Under the pieces are notes generated by a model, which did not search any database, was not told where the DNA came from, and was given only the letters and a program-made list of their open reading frames with translations. The translations under genes were made by a program, and so were the position numbers. Positions 4,936 to 5,140 of a stretch of 5,140 nt of DNA are shown here, piece after piece. Source of the stretch: Methanosarcina sp. (GTDB taxonomy: Archaea > Halobacteriota > Methanosarcinia > Methanosarcinales > Methanosarcinaceae). Within the stretch, counting starts at the first letter, position 1, and every line of letters begins with the position of its first letter. The stretch covers positions 735 to 5,874 of the forward strand of contig DUGS01000074.1 in the NCBI GenBank assembly GCA_013331265.1, written 5' to 3'.

Positions 4936-4989
4936 CCCGGGTACAACTAATGTTTTCGTTTTATCTACTGTACGCAGGAGGGTTCAAGC

Positions 4990-5028
4990 ATGTTAAAGAT
5001 CTCATTAGCCGCCAGAAATCATAAATGA
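4990..5028 (+). CDS. Doubtful 12-codon ORF with a strong Shine-Dalgarno
   Basis: AGGAGGG (4976-4982) lies seven bases before an ATG that opens MLKISLAARNHK and stops at TGA. The stop overlaps (ATGA) the start of a 30-codon frame (5025-5117) that runs antisense to the partial gene at the window end. The ribosome-binding site is the best on the plus strand, but the ORF is tiny and no clear plus-strand TATA box was found. It might be a leader peptide, a relic or chance. Confidence 0.2.
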   Translation: MLKISLAARNHK

Positions 5029-5053
5029 AAATTGGACTAAAAACCACACCATC

Positions 5054-5140
5054 TTATTTTACGGCTTCATACCCGGCTGCAATTCCTCTATTCAGAAAAC
5101 CTGCTATATTGTCATAACCCGGTCTGAAAAGACCCGGTCT
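5054..5140 (-). CDS. C-terminal end of an unrecognised protein (28 codons in the window)
   Basis: The frame is open from the window edge and stops with TAA at 5056-5054; the other two minus-strand frames close within 12 codons. The tail reads GYDNIAGFLNRGIAAGYEAV and then K at the end, a protein-like, alanine/glycine-rich helix with balanced composition. I cannot name the family from this piece. It lies 219 bases upstream of the DUF1015 start on the same strand, but DUF1015 has its own promoter, so a shared operon is unlikely. The repeat ACCCGGTCT occurs twice within it (5117-5125 and 5132-5140), giving the duplicated RPG in the product. Confidence 0.6.
   Translation of the reverse strand, partial: RPGLFRPGYDNIAGFLNRGIAAGYEAVK

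Noticed and set aside
4836..4946. N-terminal extension of DUF1015 from TTG 4946 (37 residues)
   Set aside because: The extension is unlike the family and contains the promoter TATA box and repeat array, and the start is TTG without a Shine-Dalgarno.
4976..5014. tRNA-like look of the GGTTCAAGC ... GCCGCCA stretch
   Set aside because: The T-arm stem does not pair, and no anticodon arm or D arm can be folded upstream.

Overview
The window looks like chromosomal DNA from a methanogenic archaeon close to Methanosarcina. Three things point there: AT-rich spacers with archaeal TATA boxes, a secreted NosD-type beta-helix protein of the kind abundant in Methanosarcina surface proteomes, and a DUF1015 protein plus a DUF1328 micro-protein with archaeal-type sequences. 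This placement is by recognition only; no database search was possible.

Layout, left to right; every well-supported gene reads on the minus strand. (1) 1-786: N-terminal part of an exported right-handed beta-helix protein, cut by the window edge. (2) 787-1344: AT-rich spacer with that gene's promoter and, near 1241-1307, a hairpin terminator built around three perfect 13-bp repeats, which serves the next gene. (3) 1345-1500: a 51-residue DUF1328 membrane protein. (4) 1514-1861: spacer with the DUF1328 promoter and a hairpin flanked by T7 on both strands. (5) 1862-2876: a two-gene operon of cysteine-rich zinc-ribbon proteins, in which the stop codon of the first gene lies inside the Shine-Dalgarno of the second. 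(6) 2942-3641: a 700-bp stretch without a convincing gene, holding a doubtful 138-codon plus-strand frame, a doubtful 33-codon minus-strand frame and two adjacent perfect GC-rich hairpins. (7) 3642-4835: a full-length DUF1015 protein, probably read from a leaderless or nearly leaderless mRNA, with its stop codon inside a terminator hairpin. (8) 4836-5053: promoter region with a 13-bp periodic repeat and a tiny plus-strand ORF with a strong Shine-Dalgarno. (9) 5054-5140: the C-terminal 28 codons of an unrecognised protein.

The most notable observation is that two unrelated genes (the beta-helix protein and DUF1328) each have a strong G-rich Shine-Dalgarno at ideal distance from an ATA triplet, exactly where the start codon should be. 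In both, an in-frame stop lies just upstream and no ATG or GTG lies near. Either AUA is used as a start here, or a weaker downstream TTG is used, or both starts are damaged or misread. I see no CRISPR array, transposase, tRNA, rRNA or recognisable defence or biosynthetic system. The genes appear to be separate housekeeping or surface units rather than one pathway; only the zinc-ribbon pair is a clear operon.
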